Shown in pieces: positions 35,331 to 48,700 of a stretch of 64,000 bases of DNA. This DNA comes from Atherinomorus stipes. Taxonomy: Eukaryota > Chordata > Actinopteri > Atheriniformes > Atherinidae. A program made the translations under genes and the position numbers. The stretch covers positions 124,001-188,000 of the forward strand of contig JALJCO010009074.1 of assembly GCA_023101725.1 (NCBI GenBank), written 5' to 3'. A model generated the notes under the pieces. It was not told the DNA's origin and searched no databases. It worked only from the letters and a program-made list of their open reading frames with translations. Each line of letters begins with the position of its first letter. Positions within the stretch are counted from its first letter, which is position 1.

Positions 35331-35748
35331 CTGCCAGAGAAGAAGAGATATATGAGTTAAATATGTCCATTTAAATTTTTCGAGTTAGTTTTAGGTAAAT
35401 ATTATTCTATTATTTATATTGTTCTTGTTGTATCAGCAGTAACTTTTAACAACACACTAATTATGCTTTCCATGGTCAGAAAAAAAACAAAGGGCTTCCT
35501 GAAGTGGCGGACATAATTTGTGAGTTAGTTACTTCACTGTTATAATAACATAATTTATCATTGTGCTTACAGCTGGTCCAGAGGATCAAAAGTCCTTTGA
35601 CACCAACGATAACAGCCTTCACTCTCATGTTAAATAGCTCTTCCGCCTATCGATGGCTGTCGCTGACTTAAGTTTCTGGGTCAGAATTATCGCCTGCATT
35701 CCATCTCCCTCCATTCCTCCAGCTCTGCCCTTCCTCTCACCTTCAGCT

Positions 35749-35861
35749 CTACATTATCATCGCTCTCATAGCAGCTTTGCTGATGCGTCTGCGGCGTTTT
35801 CTCCTGCGGCGAGGTGAAGCAGGTCGGAATGGCGCCTGACGGGCTGATGGTGACTTGGGAG
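35749..35861 (-). CDS. pdgfb: pdgfb coding exon 6 (basic retention motif)
   Basis: 113 nt after acceptor TCTACTGTAG. With the leading G of exon 5 it encodes [17 protein letters not shown], a cluster of nine consecutive basic residues (R4-K-R4), and [11 protein letters not shown] before TAG. In human PDGFB the equivalent exon supplies the C-terminal retention motif that binds heparan sulfate and keeps the ligand near the secreting cell; the same role is inferred. The donor follows 7 nt after the stop. Confidence 0.87.
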
Positions 35862-38800
35862 CTACAGTAGAGAACGCTGGAAAAGACAGGATGGACATGA
35901 CATCAGTTACCTCTCAAGCTGCAATTGTAGCTGCAGATGTGTCTTTTTTTCTGAACTTCTTTGAATGCAAGTTGAAATCTGAAATGACTATGTTCAAAAA
36001 TCAATTCAAAAGATCTGACTTTGACAGGAAACTGGGTTTGATGTCTTATTTGGAAGCGAATCATGTTTATACATTAGTATCAGGACTTAATATAGTCAGA
36101 GAATAGGGCTGGGCGATATGGACTAAAAAGTTATAACGACAATTTCAGGCATTTGTCTTGATAACATTATTTTGGAACGCAAGTTAAAGATTATTACACC
36201 AAAGTAAAGTTGTTCACATAAATAAATTAACTAAAAAAGATGTAGAGTGAAGCAGTAGCTTATATAATGCCTACCCTTATAACTTTACATAGAATCACAC
36301 TGAAACAAAACAAATTAACGATAAATTAGTGAAGATAAATAAATAAATACCAACAGAGGGGTATCAATGCACTGTGCATATGACAGCCTAGCCTTTCCAA
36401 ACTGGGGGTCTCACTGTAATTTCAGGGGTGTTGCCAAATTATTGTGAAACAAATAAATTAAATAATGATAGAACAGATGTTAAAAACAGAGTAGAAAGAT
36501 TAATTTGTAAAGCTGAGCCTTAATTTAGTAAACAACTACATCATTATTCATGACAAATTAAAAGATCCGTATTTGACATTTTATCATTGAGAAAAGCTGA
36601 TTTTGGGACTGTAGGTGGTTTGATTCAATGGTGAACCGAATCTACTCAAAAAAAACTTTTTAACATCCTTATTTCTGAAATTTACATTTACAAATTTACA
36701 AAGCCTTATGGCCGATTCATATAATAAATTAAAGGACAATATATTTCTATTTACATCTGCAGTAGTTTCAGCTTGGCTTCAACATCATGAGGTGAATAAT
36801 AAACAACGGGTGTTCCCTCACTGGATTCTTTAAAGTTCTTGATTGCCTTGAATCCTAGGTAACAAAGACTGTGGCTACACTTGCAGGCTTGAGCCACATA
36901 AGAAACTCTCAAGGGACTGATGAAGAATGGCAGGACACATGTGGGGATGTTGTTTAGTCATGCATGTGCAGTTTGCTGCTTCCTGCCTGGGAAACTCACC
37001 CTGATTCTCTCACATGTTACTAACTCAAACTACAATGCATGTTTCAACACAAAGACTATAAACACAGCCATGGAGACTACAGGGGGCGGTAAGAGTGACA
37101 TTTTTTGATAAACAGACTAAAATTTGAATTATAGGCTCTTTACCTGCTGATACCAAGAGAGCTTTAAAGGTGCCATGACAACATAATTCACTTTTCTGTG
37201 GTTTTGGGGGTACAGTATAATATGATCTGTTGTCCACTGAGGAGTATCTAAGTCCCTATTCATGGGCGGTCAGCTTTGTGTCTTTGTTCAAAAATGGTTA
37301 AATTGACAGCAGCGCTTCATTCTATGTAGTCAGTTTTATATATTTCATATTCTCCAATTAGAGCACACCATCAAGTGAACAGCCTCCCCCCTCCCCTCCC
37401 CCTCTCCTTCCATCCTCCCCCAGCTGATACACTGGTTGGATCGCGCTAGTTTGGCTGCATTCCTGAACACTGGGGAATTAAAGTCAGGGTTTTTGAACAA
37501 ATGGATTTAAAAAAAAAACAAACTTCTGTAGCAACACTGAAGGAGGCAACCACAATGTTGTCATTACCCGTAAGTTTAGTTATTTTCTAAACTCTGTCTT
37601 GTCTGATAAACGTATGTTCACTGTCTGAAGTGCCCATGATGCTAAAAGATAGCCTCTTGATAAACACCCCCAGCCGACAGGTTGAACTTGTTTTTCTAAA
37701 TAAGGTTATAACCAAATAATGTTGCAGCCAATCAAAAAATTAAGTAAACTTGGTCTCCAGGCAGATCATACCATTACCGTACCCCACCCTTTTAGTGAGA
37801 AGGGAAATCTGGCGTGGTAAAACAACCCCCCCCATAAAAAAGTACAGCCATTTTTCTTTGGAGAATTGACATATGCAGCAATATCAACTACAGTTTATAC
37901 TGCTGTGTCATCACACCTTTAAGAGTTTTGCTGAAACTGAAAAGCTGTTCTTTAATTTCAGGGCAACTATTAGGCACAATTCTTTTAAAATGTGGTCCTT
38001 TATTACTGTATTATCATCTACATTTTCATATTTCTTTTATTTTAATTTGATTTGATGCTAACTGATATTTCATATGGCAATCCAATTGTTTTACTTTTGT
38101 GTAGTTACTTTTCATGTTTTGGATATAAACCCACTCCATCATGTTTCATATTATTGATATACAACACGAATTCTGGCAGTAAAACGTGACGACTTCTGCA
38201 CTAACAGTTTACATCACACACACCTTCACATTGAGCAGTACCTGTTTTAAATGTGGTTGGCTTTGGTCTTTGCAGAGGATGATGCGGCTTAGGAAGCGAT
38301 GGATTATCTGGTTCCCCCTGTACCATCTCCAGAAGCTTCAGTCTCCTCTCCTCCTCTGTTAAACGACCATCCTCACTGCTCATATTAGAGTCTTTTTCCT
38401 TCACAGGATTGGCCAGCTCTCCCCCAGCAGAGTCCCCACTATTGGCCGACCCACTTTCTTCCCTTTCATTCCCATCTTTTTGAATGACTTTCTCAGTCTC
38501 TGTCTGTTTGTGATTTGTGACCTCTATATTTTTTTGGCTGGTCACTGAGTCTTTTTGAATGGTAGATGTAGCAGGGGTGGGGTTTCCCCCTAATTTGGGT
38601 GACTGGGTTGTGCTGACAGGCAGAGACGCGCTGTCTGACTGTGGAGCATTGAGCCGATACTGCGTCCTCAGCTCTTGGTCCTCTGCTCCTCCATGGTTAT
38701 GCTGTTGTGGGTAGTGATGCTGATACTGGTACTGTCTCTGTTGGTGTTGGAGCAGCTGTTGCTGCCTCTGTGCGTGGTCAGGATGGTGCAGTTCCCCACT

Positions 38801-41800
38801 GCTGGTTGATACATGGACAGTGCTCTCCTCCCGGCTCCCATCATAGCCGCTCCCGTGCCCCACCTGCTGTGTGCTTCCCATGACGCTGTGCTCTGCCCTT
38901 GCCTCAGATGGCCAACTGTTGACAGGCCTGAGCAACCCCGTCACTGGCTGGTACCCTCCTGCCTGCACATGTGGGGGTGCCTGAGGGCCCCTGGGCTGCG
39001 TCCAGCGCACCAGCTGAGTGTAACTGCCCTGCTGCCACTGCCTCACAACCGGTTCACGCTCCTCAGGTTGGTAATACTGCTGGTTGTGTTTCAGGTCGTC
39101 ATGGCGATGAAGATCAGCCTTGGAGGTGTGAGTTTTAGGTGAGGCAGGGTGAGCGGACCGAGGAAGAGACACCGGAAGGTGGGAGGAAGGGGGAGGCTGC
39201 TGTGGTGGAGGCGGGTGAGGATTGGTGTTGCTCTGAGTGGTAGAGCGAGGGAGGGAGACGGCTGAGGTGGAAGAAGAGGAAGACGAGGAGGAAGATTGGC
39301 ATCTGCAGCTGACGTGGTCTTCCACAGAGATGATGGCTTTTTCATAGTGGGCTTTCCGGTTTATGTACTGAATCTTTATGACCTGGAAAATGGGAAATGA
39401 TTTTTATTTGCATCAGTTTAGGTGAACTGAAACAGTTATACCAAATGATGAATTAAAAACTGCTCACAAATCTGTTTACATGGGGAAGTTTTCTTAATAG
39501 TCATTGTACATCCATACCCTACAAAAACATTTTTCTAATTTCTAGTGAAAATATCTCATCACACTCAATATAAGACACCTAAAGAGAAAATTTCAGTGAG
39601 ATAAAGGAACTTGTTTTAAGACAATACATCTTAAATATGTCTGATTTCAAGAAATCTTATTGACAAAATTTCACTTGTTCAATTGGCAGATTTTTTTTTT
39701 TTTTTTTTTTGCTTTTTACAAGCAAAAAATCTTGGCCACTCTTGGAATAAGTAAAAAAAAAAAAAAAAAAAAGATTTTGGTGGGGTAAGATTTTGAGTAT
39801 TTGCTGTGTAATAAAACCATGTTTTTCATTGCAGTGATATTTATCTCACTGTTTGTACCTGAAGGTATCGGCTGGAGGTAACTGTGGGGACACATGGCTG
39901 CAGCTTGTTGTTACAGCAGCCTGAACATCTCTGCACCTCCACACATGGTGGCCACAACATGAAGTTGGCATTGCGGCGGTCCAGCATGGATCTCGTTATT
40001 TCCATCACTTCAGTTCGAACTTTACAAGCTGCCTGCTGAGCTGGCTGTGCCTCCACTGTCAGGATAGAAGAAAGGAATAGTATAAAAATCAGAATAGAAT
40101 AGAATAGAAAGACTTTATTGTCATTGCAAGTAATGAAGCAACGAAATTTCTGGGCACCCGTAGTTAAACACACAAAAAACTGTATTAAAATAGATAAATA
40201 TACATGCATATCCACGTACATGGACACAAACAAGTAAGATGAATAAAATAATTACAGATACTGTATTAAAATCTCTCCAAAAGTGACTTAGTGCATTAAT
40301 AACTGCAGAGTGAGCTACTTAAGTGACAAGGGCACAAACAGACATGTGGAGCAGATGGATAAAAAAAAAGGACAGAAATACTAACAGAAGGTATAGAAAC
40401 AGATGAAGAGGCTTACCAAGACTTCTAATGTATCGACCATGATGGGCTTTTGGGAGAATGTCGTGCTCATCCTCTTCATCCTCTAAAAGAGAAAGAAAGC
40501 AGATGGTTGGAGGGTGAATAGTCAACTTTATATGATCTAACTTTTATATGAAACTAAGCTAAACTTGAGGATCATTTTAATAAGCAGGAGAAATCTGTAA
40601 AACCTGCGACTGTTTTTGGCAGTTTTTAGCCAGGCTCATTGTTCACTGCACACAGGAAGCCCTTTTTTTCACCCCAGCTAAAACAATCAGGCTATTTTCT
40701 GCCACTATTTGTCTCGCCGCTGTCGAGGAGCGATATGAGTGTTAAATATAGCTCATGCATGGATCTGCAAGTACGTGCATTTGCACTCTCACATATGCCA
40801 TCATTGCATGCTGTAACCCCTTAGTCCTAATTATATCCCCGGTGTAGATTGCTTATAGTCACTGTTTGTGTGTGCAAGTGTGTGTTTGTGTCTTTGCAAC
40901 ACACAAACACTTAAGGCTCGGTTGCCTGTTAGCCCTAATCAGCTACCTGGTGCAAAAAGAGAACTACTTTGTGTTGCTCTCCGGGTCTGCTCTCTATTTC
41001 ATCTTTGCATTTATCTATATCTAAAAAAATTCTGCCAAGGATTTGAACTTTTCCTCTTTTATGTTTATAATTTGACACATTTAAATCTCTTAAAGTTAGT
41101 TTGCAAGAGTCTGAGAATGACACTAATTTTCAGGAAATATTTTTTTAAAGACACACAATGGAACTTTTAGCAGTTTTCTCAGTGACGCGCCCCCTATCGG
41201 CGGATAACTAGCATCCATCTTGTATCGTACCTGTACTGTGATTCACTCCAGCCAGTAAAAGACAGTCTTATCTTGACTCTTGTTCTGTCCCTTCCTCTCT
41301 TTCTTCTCCTCCGGTAATGTTTCCTTGTGTTTCTTTACCGATTACGACATGATGCAGGTTCAAAAACACCTGCGGTGTTCATACCTGGTTCATGTCCATT
41401 TGCCAGTAAGTGACATGGTGCGCAACCAATAGTCAGCTGCAATGTCACAGTCGTGTCCCGGATGGGACTCTTACATACTGCTGTTTCTGAGCCTCAGGAT
41501 GCCTCTGGGCAGTGATGGCTCGAAAATGCACATAATGAATGTTGGTGTGCCTTCAAAACGAGTCAGAAACGCAAATTTTTAAGATCCAAAAGTTACGTTG
41601 TGTGTCCTTTAATGTTACATCCAATGCTATCATAAACACACAGAAACACTTCATCATGATTTAAAATTATGAAAGAAACTTTTATGAGTGTGAAGGACAT
41701 TAGAATAATTTTGAAAATATTTATCTGAGGACAATCAAAGAGGTTTAAGTAAGCTAGCAACTGCGTGAGGCCCTCAACATGCTAACAATATCGTTAACAT

Positions 41801-44800
41801 GCAGGATTGTCACATTAATGTCATCCCAAAGTTATCGTGTAGGCAACTTTCCTAAGCTATATAACACCAGTACAAATGTTCAAATTAATTTGCTGCATTA
41901 GCTTTCTTCGCTTGCTAACACATGGTAGCATGATTAGCCAGCCAACAGCTGATAGAGTGTCTAACCGATGAGGGTAAATCGATTTATTTCAGTTATTGAA
42001 TTAACAGTCAGGAATCGCCAATGTGCTTACATGTGTATCCAGATTTTCATGAATATTTTAATCAAATATCTATCAGAAACCTTTCTATAGTTAGCAAGGG
42101 CATGAGCCTCATAGTGACACTACATTAGTCACTGGACCATTAAACAAAAAGATGCACAAAATGATTCATTTATATACTTCTGCAACTCAAATCCTCAATT
42201 AAGTTGTGAAACCATCAAAACTAAAACTAAAAAAGGAAAAGAATTGATTCCAAAAGAAAAAAAAATCACATTTTGAGTCACTTCCTCGTGCTCCGTTTCT
42301 GAGCGTTCTTCCCACTGCTGGTTCCTCTCTGTGGTCGCTGTTACGTCACTCTGTTATTTATGCATTATGGAATGATCAAAGGCCTGTGTATTAATATATT
42401 AATGTGTGACTTAGTTCCTCTGGGGGATGTGATTATAAGGAATTTCTAAAATCACCTGCCAATCTGAGTGTGTGAATGGGTTCGTTTGGACTTTGTTTGG
42501 GGTGGAAGGGGCAATCTTTTTCCGTCACACAAATACACACATCCATAATTCAAACCTGTTGAGGAATCCAGAGCAGGAGAACAATGCAATGACCTTGTGC
42601 TGAGAGTTTTTCTCTCTCCCCTTCCCCCCTCGGTGTCAGTCTGTCCAACACACAAGGTCAGTCCTGCTCTCTTACTCTCCCTCATCAGGCTGCTTCTTCG
42701 CGGCTGCCATCATACATGCACTCTGTCATGCTGCATTCCTCTATATTAAGGGCTTTGCTCGTACACTTGCATGCTTACTGCCTCCACATCTGTGTTATTA
42801 TTGGCTTTGTGTGAGTGTGTGTTTACTGGTCATTAGTACCTATTGCGTTTGTCTCCTGCTGCAGCAGTAGCTTCAGGTCTTCCACTGAGGCGATGGGAGA
42901 GTTCCTCACCAGGTCGACCAGTGATGGTGGGAAGCGGATCACCCTGTGAAGACAGACAGATTCAATGTGCTATTATCCACTTTCTTCCGAGTTCAGCCAC
43001 TAAATCTTTGAGAGTGACTACAATAGATTGAATCAGCAGAGTTTTAGGGTTAGTTTTACCCTTAAAGGGGAAGTTCGTTTTTTTTTTCCAATCTGGACCA
43101 ATTTTATAGCATGAAATACGTTCATTTACTCCCCCAGACAGTTTTGGTGCAACTTGAATTCTTTCAGGAGATATTTAGATCCACTCCAGATCAGCGTATG
43201 TCCAATATAATGGAGGTGATGGGGCAACCATGTGTAGCCTCTAAATAAGGCATTATCTGCCACAAACTCCTTCATTTCACCAATGTTTTGTTACGAAACA
43301 TTAGTTGGGCCCCCCATGAGCTCGAAGCGGGTTTTTTTGGGGTGATTCATCCTTATTTACAGACATTTACTTGTTATGGTGTTGCATAATAGTGATGTCA
43401 TCAAATAGGTCCTGATTGAAAAAAAACAAACTTCCCTTTTAAGAATAATCTTTCTCATCACTTTATCAGCAAAAGTTGAGGACTGGGATGTTTTAACTTC
43501 TCAAAATCCTTCATTGGAAGTCTGAATAATTTTTTGTCACTGGCCACAGAAAATGAAAGCTACTGATGCTTTCTGCCAACTTGGATGCCACATATGTTGA
43601 GAAACTACTGCATTACAAACTTGAATACAAGTTATTTGTGTCCTTCAAATAAGTCTGAATGTTTGTTTAAAGAAGGAAGGGGGGGGGGGGGGGGGGGCAG
43701 ATTGTGAGTACTTCCACATTTGAGGAGTAAGTAGTCTCTGCAGGGATATAAACAGATTATGAAGAAGGAGAAAATTTTAAAATGTTTAGTGGGTTTTAAA
43801 ATAGAGTAACTTTCTTTTTTTTTTGCATGCTTCCCCCTAGTTTATTATTTTTTTGTTTGTTTTATTTATTCTTTTTTTAATTATTATTATTTTACCATTT
43901 TTAGGTCTAAAGAAGCATGGGTGAAAGGGAAACATGAGGACAAAGAGTAAAACATTCAAAGGAAAAGAAAAGGGCTGGTGTATAATATCTCAGTCCTTGA
44001 TCTCCAGTCAAAACTTGCTCCAGTTTCACTTCCTCCTTCGAAGGAAATGATGGTTGTGATTGGTGTTTGCTGCTGCTGTTGTCACTCTCTCCCTGTCTGT
44101 TTACCCGCAAACGCCACTTTCCCGCTGTGGCACAGGATTTAGCCTCCTTTCTCTTACTTACACATCTACTTTGTATGGCTCATTTTTTACTTTCATTTTA
44201 GTTTTTATAAACCTTGTTTCATAAAAGAGATTTTTTTAAAGCTGAAATTTTCATCACATCAAAAATGACAGAAAACCCGAAAACTCCAGAAAATATTCTA
44301 TTCTTTATCAAACTTATGTAATTTGGTATTTAATTAGTGTTTAATGAATGCTTTAGGAGGAATTCATTATGGAATCAACATGGCTATTAAAGGGAAAAAA
44401 AAACTTGTGTGGTTTCTCTTTCAAGATCAAAGACGTGGACTGGGAACTCTGTGGGATGTTTTTGCTTTGGTTGGCTGTTAGTTGATACTATCTCAGGGCA
44501 CTTAGAACAACATTTGATATAGTCAGTCACATGCCAAGAAGATGGCAAAGTAAATAAAGGAATGTTAAGAATATGAGGATGAACATCAGAGAGATGAGAC
44601 AAAAGGAAAAACTTTTCCTTGCTTTGAAAACTGAGGATAATGTAAAAACTCAGATAAAACATGTTTGTATTACACTCACCAAAGACGGGAGTCAAACATG
44701 TCTTAATACTGCAAACATGGAAATCGTAAAACTGTCTCATATCTTTACAGAGTTGTTCCAGAGCACGTCCACGTATCCTATGGTTTTGTAAACCTTATAA

Positions 44801-45734
44801 TACATGGGCGGGGGGGGGGTGGGGGTCCTACAATACCAGAATAATTCTGAGCAGCATATTTTTTCCATTAATGAACGTTTCTGTCACTAATTCTGTAGTT
44901 CTCACACTTTTTTTGCAGGGCCCTCTTTTCATTGGAAATTATAATGTCAAGCCCCCCCATCCCACCACGCTACCACATGCACCCAAACATTTACCATGAG
45001 ATACATGAAAAAATGCACTGCATTTATGCCTTTTGAGTCATCATTATTTGTTCATTAGTACTTTAAAGAATAAGCCCATTTTTTGTCAGAAGTACAAAAA
45101 CTATAGGCCTGGCTGGGGCCTCCATTGACAGAGCCCTGAGCCCCCCCTGGTGGGCCCGCCCCCCCAGTTTGAGAACCACTGCTCTAATTAAACATTAGCT
45201 CTTTAAAATAAACACCCAAATCCACTAAGATTGATAAAAGCACTCATATTAATTTTGTGCTGCACTCAACACGGATATGATGAGACAAAGTAATTAGTGG
45301 TAGGGATGTAGGCATACACTCATCTCACGATATGACACACAATATTCAGCTAACGATACGATTCGATGCGGTTCAATATAATCTGATACACTTACATAAT
45401 TTTCTGAAAGATTTAAAAGGAACTAAAAACATCAATTACACAATATATGTCTCTGACTGAACAGAGTCGACAGCTTGCAAATTCTGGACAAAAATTAATC
45501 AAACATAGGCCTATATATATAGTAAAAAGAGGGAGGGGGGAGATAAAAGGGAGAGAGGAGAAAAAAATAAAAAAAAGGGGAAGAGAAAGAAAAAGTATAT
45601 ATATATATACCTTATCACCAACTGCTCTCCAGGCACTTTAGGTAGCAGCCCACTGCTCTCTGATACTCACAGTAGAGAGATGGGTAAAATGCAGAGCCCT
45701 AATTTCCCATCGGGGATCTTACCAGTATAAAAAA

Positions 45735-45780
<46 letters not shown>

Positions 45781-48700
45781 AATAAATATATATATATATA
45801 TACAAACTACACATGCACAAAATGAATGGATGAATGTATAAATAACTATTATGCATCAATACTTTTAGCAATATGGTCTGTTTTGTCAACAACATAATTC
45901 ATCCAAATGCTCCTATGTTCTTTCCAGTGGTAATCTGAACTAATGAACAGGCTACCTAAATATGTTTCTTGCCAAACTATGGCAGTTTTAGCTTCAAACA
46001 TGATGATGAAAATGAAGGTCTGCAGATGGAAATTAGCAGAACCAGCGGTGCTAAATCTGGTGCAGCCATCTTTTGATTTTTTTGCGAATAATCAACGTAA
46101 CTGCCCCTGGTCCTTTAAATAAGATAAAAAGTGTATAAAATATCATAAAAACAAGACATTTGAAATCAGTGTTTTAATAACACAAGGTCCAATAAGAATC
46201 ATTAAAGTTAATTTTATCTTTTGAAGATCTACGATTAAGCAAAGATAAGAAGAAGGTTTGCATTGATCTTAAAATTTGACCAAATTAGTCATTTTATCAT
46301 GAATACTTTCTGTTATATCTAAACAGTTTTAACTAAAATCACAACCTTGAATTTACTTATGAATCCTCCGACCTTACACCATATTAAAATCTTTTAAACG
46401 TCCTTCTCTTCCTCCACCACGCGTCCTCCTCTCTTCTCTCCCTGTCTGCCTAGTGGGCGGCGATGGCTCAGGACACCTGGATGACTTTCACAAGCCGTTG
46501 GCTGACCTAGTTAAGCAAACACACACTCACACTCGCCCCCTCTTTTCCCGTTTGCGTACAGATGCTTAACCACTGTCCTCCCAATTTGTCAAGACAGCCT
46601 CGCTCAAACACACACACACACATTCACACAGACAGTTTTCACTCTGCAGCAAGCTATTATTACAGTCCAAACGCTTATCGCTCACATAAAATTAGAGAGT
46701 GGAACACTTGTACAGGAAATAGTTCCTCGCATGGACAAACAACAAACCACTTGTTTTTTAAAAAAGGACAAGAATTGGACAAATAACAGTGGTTTAACAG
46801 GAACACCTTCATTCTTTATTGCTATCCAGCACAAAAACATGTGCATGCACACAAAAGCACCGCTGAATGTTGTAAAGGAGGAGCTACCATTTTTTATTTC
46901 TTATCCTGCACAAGACTATCCGTACTGATATCATGATTTACAAGCAGGTCATACATATCCTCATGAAGAAAACACACACGGCATGAGGCCTTGGAGGAAG
47001 CCTGGAAGGCAGCGAGGCTGTATGGAATGTTTGAGGAGAAAGGTGAAGTGTAATGGAATGTAATTATGGGGCCGGCCGAATGCTCACACGCATGCAATCA
47101 AACGGAGGCGCAAACTCTGTGAGAGACAGCAAATACACACAAAAATACAAAAACATCAAACCCACGAGTGTGATGAGCGACTCGTAATCACACCGAGTTG
47201 TCACAACATGTGCCTTCTTTTATCAAAGGAATGGCGAACGGCCAACTTTCTGCTGCATAAACTAGACAGACTTGCTGAGCTCAGTGGGTACTCTGTCACT
47301 CACACACCAATACACACAGCAACCCCCCCCCCCCCCTACGCATGCACCGTCCCACCACTGGCTGCAGAGATGAGGATACAGATGATGGATGAAGAGACAA
47401 CAGATGAGAGGAGCACAAAGGAGGGCAGAGAGAAAATGAGAAGAGAGGAGTGGAGATGAAAAAACGACGAGAAGGAAGACGGTACGAGGGAAGGACCAGC
47501 TTTGATTTAAGTTCTCAAGAACAAAACACTAAACGGTGTTTGCACAGCATGGAGGAAATCTGTCAAAATGATTTAAAGTAACAGGTTGTCTTCTTCAGGT
47601 GATTTTCACAGTAATAGCAAACATAAAGCCAGAATGGAAAGCAGGAAAACTAAAAAACATCCACTAATTCCAGCACCTGACTCATGAGTTGTTGCCCATC
47701 TTTCTCTTTGTACACTTAGGCCCAATCTCAATTCTTCTCCTTAGCCCTTCCCCTCCGTTTTGCACGTTCACGTGTAGAGGAAGGGGTGTCTCAGAGGTGT
47801 AGGGGTATACAGTAAACCCCTACAAATGAAGGGTTTTCCCATGCACACTTACAACGAAGGGGTATGACAATCACCGGCAAGATGGCTGCTACTGAGTCCC
47901 AAAAAATCCACAAATGTAAATATTTTCTCCATTGATGAAGTTTAAAAAGTATGAAAACAATTGAATTGTAAGTTGAATTCTGGGAAATGTTTAACTGGAT
48001 TTTTAATGTGCATGAAAAAAAATCGCTTGTACTATGTTGACGCTTCAGTAAAATAAACGCTAGCAGGTTGAAAACCCAGCGGTGCTCTGCAGAAAGCCCT
48101 GATAATCTACAGTGATAGATGATCAATAAAAACTTTGGCAACATCGCTTCATTTACATAGAGGTCCTTCATGGGATATAACACTAGCAATGTCATGCTCA
48201 AATCGAATTTGCTTGTTAACGTTAACCCACAGCTGGTGTTATGAAATCCTCTTTAAAGGGACATTGTGTAACAACTGTATATCGCAGCAACTCGCTCGTA
48301 CTTTTCATGCTGCGTTCGCGTGAAACCGGCCAGCGGCTGCATGCAAAGGCATAAACAAGCCTCTATGTGAAGACGGGGTCTGTCAGTTACAGTGACTTCA
48401 GTCCACATCTGATATGTTGTCATGGCAATGTCGTACTGTTTTCCCTGACCAATGTTTTACCGTCTTTCTCTTGGTTTCTGTGATTAAAATGACATCTGGT
48501 TTGTTACTGACGGCCGTCTGCCCGACTGCACGTGAACCCAGCATCAGTGTAACGCTCGGTTCCTCCTCACTGCACCACGGTGACTTTTCAAAAACATTAC
48601 CTCGAACTAAGCTGACAATTCCGGTGTCTCTGGTGAGTTTCTGTGGTTTCCTACTGTCACGCTTCTACTGAACGTAAAAACATGGTGACACAACATGGCA

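Noticed and set aside
38813..39142. Plus-strand open frame over pdgfb exon 5
   Set aside because: It is the antisense shadow of the biased exon 5 composition, with no recognisable domain.
42840..42943. Reading exon 2 unshifted as a real alternative frame
   Set aside because: The unshifted frame loses all resemblance after GDPLP and meets a stop at the start of exon 3. The alternative acceptor 2 bp on also puts exon 4 out of frame.
47720..48200. Bounded transposon starting at GGCCCAATCTCAATTC
   Set aside because: The opening looks familiar from fish repeats, but no matching inverted end or target duplication could be found, so it is not listed as an element.
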